The notes beneath the pieces are model-generated. The model was not told the DNA's origin. It ran no database searches and saw only the letters and a program-made list of their open reading frames with translations. The position numbers were made by a program, and so were the translations under genes. Positions 60,192-64,000 of a stretch of 64,000 bases of DNA are shown one piece after another. The DNA lies in NCBI GenBank assembly GCA_050248915.1, contig JBFWRL010000006.1:1-64000 (forward strand), given 5' to 3'. Positions within the stretch are counted from its first letter, which is position 1; every line of letters begins with the position of its first letter. The DNA is from GCA-2770975 sp050248915 (GTDB lineage: Bacteria; Cyanobacteriota; Sericytochromatia; UBA7694).

Positions 60192-60812
60192 ATGCCAAGA
60201 GCGACAAAAGTCCGCCCAACACTGTCCCCCGTCAATCTTGTTTCGGCCTCTGAATCGCCCCCGCCTGTCTGTGCCTGGGCGATTGGCAAACCCCAGCCTG
60301 CAATTGAAGCGCTCGCCAATCAAGAGCAGATCGTGGGTGATGTGTTGGATGTCGGATGTGGTCTGGGTGAAAATGCGCTGCTCTTGGCTTCCCGTGGCCA
60401 TATGGTCTGGGGGATTGATTGGGATCAAACGCTGATTCAGCAGGCCCGTCAACAGGCCCAAAGTCAGGCTTTAGAGGCCACTTTTGTGGTCGGCAACGCC
60501 CTGGAATTGGATGTTCTGGGGGAAGGCTTTCATACGGTGATTGACAGCGGTCTCTTGCATTGTTTGAACGACAAAGAGCGCAAAAGATACCTTTCTGGGT
60601 TGGCCCATGTGATGTTTCCGGGCAGCCGTCTGTTTATCTTGTGCGTGAGCGAAAACGAGGCCTTGAGTGCCGCAGATGTCTACCCACTTTCACGCAAAGA
60701 GCTGGAAAAGTACTTTCAATCGGGCTGGCAAATCGAAAAAATCGAAGCCAGCCTTTATTGTCTGTGTGAGCAAATGGCCTCTGCCTGGCTAGTGAGTGTC
60801 TTAAAGCTCTAG
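60192..60812 (+). CDS. class I SAM-dependent methyltransferase
   Basis: A 206-residue methyltransferase of the small Methyltransf_11/25 type. Motif I is DVLDVGCGLGENALLLA (about residues 50-66), the acidic end of strand two is GIDWDQ, motif II is DALELDVLGEGFHTVIDSGLLHC, and motif III is VMFPGSRLFILCVSEN. The N-terminal 35 residues are Pro/Ser-rich and may be disordered. No signal peptide or membrane part is visible. The substrate is not predictable; similar proteins act on tellurite, thiopurines or small metabolites. It is divergent from the lipoprotein gene and convergent with the CIA30-family gene. Confidence 0.88.
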   Translation: MPRATKVRPTLSPVNLVSASESPPPVCAWAIGKPQPAIEALANQEQIVGDVLDVGCGLGENALLLASRGHMVWGIDWDQTLIQQARQQAQSQALEATFVVGNALELDVLGEGFHTVIDSGLLHCLNDKERKRYLSGLAHVMFPGSRLFILCVSENEALSAADVYPLSRKELEKYFQSGWQIEKIEASLYCLCEQMASAWLVSVLKL

Positions 60813-60828
60813 CCCCAATTTGGCCGTT

Positions 60829-61347
60829 TTAGCCAGGATAAAAACCCAACTCTTGGATTTGAATGGCCGCTTTAAATTCCCGTTGACCCGCGACAATGCC
60901 AATCCGTGTCAGCCGCTCTAAATTCAAGGGGTGACTGGTGCTGACGGGATAAAACAATTCAAACGGAATTTGGTGAACGGCCCAGTCTGGGGTGGGAAAA
61001 AACACCGCCCGGTAATGTTGCCAGGGCATGCTCAATTCTCGGGTGCGCAGGTGCACAAACCAACCCTCGGGCTGATCTGCCCGGGCCATTAGGTGAATGC
61101 CCTGAAAGTGGCGCGCGTCAAATAGATAACGGGAGTGGACCAGGGGCAGGGCCAATTGAATAAACCCCCCTTGATGGGCCAAGCTGACATGGCCCCCCAA
61201 CTCCAGACAATGCCCAGCGTCACTGCTCAGCCTCCGGGTATAGGCCTGGGACTCGCCCCCCATCACGGTATCTGAGAAGAGAATCCACTCTGTCCCAAAC
61301 AGGGATACGCCGTCTTCATTGCTGAAGTCATCGAGTAAATAGGCCAT
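60829..61347 (-). CDS. CIA30 family protein
   Basis: A 172-residue protein of the CIA30 family (complex I intermediate-associated protein 30), a galactose-binding-like beta sandwich. The signature is the N-terminal DDFSNEDGVSLFGTEWILFSDTVMGG, followed by LELGGHVSLAHQGGFIQLAL and the C-terminal IGIVAGQREFKAAIQIQELGFY. Bacterial members are common and mostly uncharacterised; in mitochondria CIA30 helps assemble complex I. The start at 61347 has GGAG seven bases upstream; an ATG at 61380 would add 11 residues. The MidA-like protein at 45938 is also related to a complex I factor family, a coincidence worth noting but not evidence of a link. Confidence 0.85.
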   Translation of the reverse strand: MAYLLDDFSNEDGVSLFGTEWILFSDTVMGGESQAYTRRLSSDAGHCLELGGHVSLAHQGGFIQLALPLVHSRYLFDARHFQGIHLMARADQPEGWFVHLRTRELSMPWQHYRAVFFPTPDWAVHQIPFELFYPVSTSHPLNLERLTRIGIVAGQREFKAAIQIQELGFYPG

Positions 61348-61434
61348 GCCATTGCTCCGGTATTTTTGCACTTTAGCCATACTTTAGCATGGGAAGTCCT
61401 TCAATCCAAGCAGAATCAAGCTTTTTCTCCGATC

Positions 61435-63504
61435 TTAAACCCTCAAAATGGCCAAAATTTGTGTGAGTTGCTGGCTCAGGGTTGCGGCAAAGAGCCGACA
61501 CAGGGAACGGGTCTGAGCCTGGAAATCCGCACGGGTGACCGCTTCGATTAAAAAGGGATCCATCACCACGGTCCGGATGAAAGCCAGACCCTTTTCTGTG
61601 CCCAAGCTGGCCAAGGGATTGCCAGAAAGCCGCCGCCAATAACCTTCCAATTGCGTCTGGTGATAGGTCCCCACTTCCAGTCGGGTCATGGAGACAATAA
61701 AATCTTGGGTCTCTTGGGGCTGGACTTCGCGTGCGAGTAAACGCTGATAGAGCGCTTCGACCAAAAAGTTTGTCTCTTTGAGAGTGAGTTCCTGACCTTG
61801 CCAATGGCCCGAAAAGCCATAACAGAGGATATTTAAATCTGGTTCAGGACAGAGAAAAACACAGTTGATTCCAGGCAATTCTTGGGCTATCACCGTTTTG
61901 AGCATTTCTTGTAAATAGACGCTGCCCACCAATGTGCCTGCGACCAGTCGCCCGTGGCCCTGCCGATTGAGGGGCACGGTCTGATGGGCCAACCAGATGG
62001 CCGCTGACGTTGCACCGGGACGGGAGCCTTCGAGGGTGTATTTGCCAGGATAAGGGGTGTTCCAGGCTTGGGTTTCAGTCACCGCTTCGCTGTTGAGATA
62101 AGGGGCCTCGCAGCGGATGAATTCCCGCGAGAGATAATCCCGATAGGCCACAGAGCCCGCCGGATAAGGCAAATAACCCAGTTTGTGTGGGTCGAGAGAT
62201 ATCGAGTCGGCCAGAGATAAAGCCCGAGAGACGTTTAACCACCGCTGGCATCGTTGCAGGTTCCAGGCCAAAAAGCCCTTTTCGTTGCTGCGGGCCTGGG
62301 CCGTTTTGGCCACGGATTGTAAAAATGTCTGTAAAGCGGCGGCAGGCTCCATTTCGGCTTCATTTTTGGGCTCGGTTTCACAGGGGGAATTGTTTTGGGC
62401 CAAGAGCGACAGCGCGTAACCCCCATAACAGGCATCGGCATGCAGCCAAAAAGAGGGCAGCCCTGCCTGTTCCCGTTTTTGGCGCAATTGGTCCAGGCCC
62501 TCAAAATCATCGATGGCCCCCTCTTCGGTGGAGCCATAGACCCCCACCACAGCCAATAAGAGATCGTTGTGATCCAATTGGTTTAAGACCCGTTCCAAGT
62601 CATTTAAATCCATGCGCAAATCTACGTCTAAGGCAATTTTTAAAGCGGCTTCTTCACCCAACCCCAAGAGTCCCAGACTTTTGCGCATCGAATAATGGGC
62701 GTTTTGACTATAAGCCACGCGTAAATTCCAGGCGGGGGCCCCCAATTCTGTTTGGCAGGCCCGCGCAAAAGACAGCAGCCCAAGATGAACCACCGAGTGT
62801 TGGTGAAGCAAACTGGCCAGATCGGGCTCTCCTGCCAGGGATTGATAGAGTTTGGCTTGCAGATCGAGGGTCGCTTGTACTGTTAAAAGCGCAGGGTTTT
62901 GCCAGGGAAAATCAACGTGATGGGTGTTGACCCACTGTCTCAGCCGTGTTTGCTCTGCGGGCTGGGCCCGCTGACAGGCCAATGCCACCTGCCAGGGAAA
63001 AAGCCGTACGTTGCGGGCCACCCAGAGGGCCTCCATATTGGCGACGGTGCCCCCCGAACAGAGATGGCCCCAAGCCTGATCTTCGCTGTATCCCAGCATG
63101 TTGACAATCGTCTTAAGGGCTTCGGCTTCAAAGCGGGTGGTGATGGTGGCCGACTCCTGGGTGATATTGTTTTGGTTGTAAAACATGGCGGCGATATAAC
63201 CCAAGGTGCCTGGCATGAGCAAATCTTTGACCATATGGCCCAAATAACGCGGGCTAAAAAAAGGCATACTTTTTTTTAGTTGTGAGAGCATTTCAAAAAG
63301 GCGGTCGCTGAGCACCTCTTGGTAGTCTAAGAACTCAGGTTTTAAGCGGTCTTCAGAGCGGATATAAGCCTGGTCTTCGGGGTGAAAATTGCGACGCCAA
63401 TAACAATAATCGCGAAAACTCTCCAAAAGGGTCCGTTCAAAAAATTCCTGGTTTTCGGCTTTGGGGCCCAAAAACCAGGCTTTGGGTGAGGGCAATTGTG
63501 GCAT
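61435..63504 (-). CDS. PLP-dependent group II amino acid decarboxylase-like protein
   Basis: A 689-residue fold-type I PLP enzyme with the group II decarboxylase pattern, as in tyrosine or glutamate decarboxylase. Visible landmarks are GHMVKDLLMPGTLGYIAAMFYNQNN near residue 90, HLCSGGTVANMEALWVAR for phosphate binding, WLHADACYGGYALSLL for ring contacts, and the cofactor lysine in SLDPHKLGYLPYPAGSVAYRD. The protein is longer than most decarboxylases, with inserted segments around 180-260 and 380-420 (an acidic ETEPKNEAEMEP stretch). The substrate cannot be named. AGGAG lies six bases before the ATG. Aspartate, tyrosine and glutamate decarboxylases and sphingosine-phosphate lyase all share these motifs. 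Confidence 0.85.
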   Translation of the reverse strand: MPQLPSPKAWFLGPKAENQEFFERTLLESFRDYCYWRRNFHPEDQAYIRSEDRLKPEFLDYQEVLSDRLFEMLSQLKKSMPFFSPRYLGHMVKDLLMPGTLGYIAAMFYNQNNITQESATITTRFEAEALKTIVNMLGYSEDQAWGHLCSGGTVANMEALWVARNVRLFPWQVALACQRAQPAEQTRLRQWVNTHHVDFPWQNPALLTVQATLDLQAKLYQSLAGEPDLASLLHQHSVVHLGLLSFARACQTELGAPAWNLRVAYSQNAHYSMRKSLGLLGLGEEAALKIALDVDLRMDLNDLERVLNQLDHNDLLLAVVGVYGSTEEGAIDDFEGLDQLRQKREQAGLPSFWLHADACYGGYALSLLAQNNSPCETEPKNEAEMEPAAALQTFLQSVAKTAQARSNEKGFLAWNLQRCQRWLNVSRALSLADSISLDPHKLGYLPYPAGSVAYRDYLSREFIRCEAPYLNSEAVTETQAWNTPYPGKYTLEGSRPGATSAAIWLAHQTVPLNRQGHGRLVAGTLVGSVYLQEMLKTVIAQELPGINCVFLCPEPDLNILCYGFSGHWQGQELTLKETNFLVEALYQRLLAREVQPQETQDFIVSMTRLEVGTYHQTQLEGYWRRLSGNPLASLGTEKGLAFIRTVVMDPFLIEAVTRADFQAQTRSLCRLFAATLSQQLTQILAILRV

Positions 63505-63587
63505 ATAAGCTCCTGCATGATCAGATTCTGCAAGAGGTATAACACGCTTTTGGATTAAGGGCTTTGATACAGGTCAAACTCAGCGTA

Positions 63588-64000
63588 TCAGCGGTTTAAA
63601 AAATCAGTGTAGGCTTCGATTTTGGCCATTAGGCGTTGGGCCAAAAAGGCATTGGCAAAGCCCAACTCATCATGAATCAAACGGGCTTCTGCTTGGTATT
63701 TGGCAATTTTGGCGCTGTCCCAATGGGGCGGTGGAGACTGCAAATTGGTGATGCGATCGGCCAGTTTGACCATGGCAATTTCCTTGGGTTGTGTTTTGAT
63801 GCGCTGGAGTGAGTCGTTCATTTGTTCTGCTTTGGGCAGATGGGGGTTTTTGCTCAGGGCCTGTACCCCTTGGGCCACCTCTGGACCAAAGGTGGCTTCG
63901 AGGCTGGCATAAGGGGTGGGGGTGTCTTCAAGGCTGTCGTGTAAAAGCGCACATTGCAAGGCCAGATCCACGTTCCAGTCTCCGGGAGCGAGGGTCCAGG
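63588..64000 (-). CDS. HD-domain phosphohydrolase, SpoT/guanosine polyphosphate hydrolase-like (partial)
   Basis: The frame runs off the window end, so the N-terminus, including the first metal-binding His, is missing. The 137 residues present hold the HD dyad in ALLHDSLEDTPTPY and the downstream helices (IAMVKLADRITNLQSPPPHW, with the KLADR metal-binding Asp). This is the arrangement of RelA/SpoT and Mesh1-type ppGpp/NADPH hydrolases. The C-terminal end at 63588 comes right after the HD domain with no synthetase domain, so a small single-domain hydrolase is likely. Confidence 0.85.
   Translation of the reverse strand, partial: WTLAPGDWNVDLALQCALLHDSLEDTPTPYASLEATFGPEVAQGVQALSKNPHLPKAEQMNDSLQRIKTQPKEIAMVKLADRITNLQSPPPHWDSAKIAKYQAEARLIHDELGFANAFLAQRLMAKIEAYTDFLNR

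Noticed and set aside
1..64000. tRNA or rRNA genes
   Set aside because: No T-loop motif with a matching acceptor stem and no rRNA-like stretch was seen by eye on either strand. A covariance search could still find one.

Overview
The window comes from a diderm (Gram-negative type), motile, organic-carbon-using bacterium. The evidence is an Mla-type ABC lipid transporter, an Omp85/BamA-family outer-membrane protein ending in Phe, two lipoproteins with clear lipoboxes, and a flagellin followed by its chaperone FliS. The DNA is moderately GC-rich, with AT-rich spacers. No rRNA, tRNA or CRISPR array was seen. The lineage cannot be fixed from this sequence. A deep-branching non-photosynthetic relative of cyanobacteria is possible, but that is a guess.

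Layout. 1-8.9 kb (mostly +): the end of mlaE, mlaF, two unknown genes and hutH; then on the - strand a possible murein hydrolase, a dienelactone hydrolase and a citrate synthase, the last divergent from an HTH-citrate synthase fusion across a palindrome-rich spacer; then a HEAT-repeat protein. 9-15.3 kb (-): an O-methyltransferase, a nucleoside transporter, a DUF475/TerC-like membrane protein, and the operon rplK-rplA-rplJ-rplL-tatD. 15.3-16.05 kb is a gene-poor spacer with the rplK leader and a possible relic of a tnpB gene. 16-23 kb: add, tilS, a VWA lipoprotein (-) and an Omp85 protein.

22.9-43.4 kb is a 20-kb signalling island. It has five large soluble hybrid histidine kinases (PAS/GAF-HisKA-HATPase-REC plus a shared C-terminal helical domain), a smaller REC-kinase on the opposite strand, two single-domain receivers and a REC-degenerate GGDEF-EAL protein. 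The kinases are clearly paralogous. The likely output is phosphotransfer to the receivers and c-di-GMP breakdown.

43.5-64 kb: monomeric isocitrate dehydrogenase, a methyltransferase-TPR fusion, a giant flagellin (about 1216 residues), fliS and a GNAT acetyltransferase. Next comes an IS608-like element carrying only tnpB, with both ends and the omega-RNA region recognisable. After it lie a TPR protein, a Tyr/Asn/Arg/Gly-repeat protein with a conserved-looking C-terminal domain, two small unknown genes, an ATP-grasp enzyme, a lipoprotein, a methyltransferase, a CIA30-family protein, a PLP-dependent decarboxylase and the end of an HD-domain gene.

The features most worth following are the kinase array with its shared C-terminal domain, the low-complexity repeat protein, the TnpB-only transposon whose flank gives its guide, and the citrate synthase/HTH-citrate synthase pair with its operator-like spacer.
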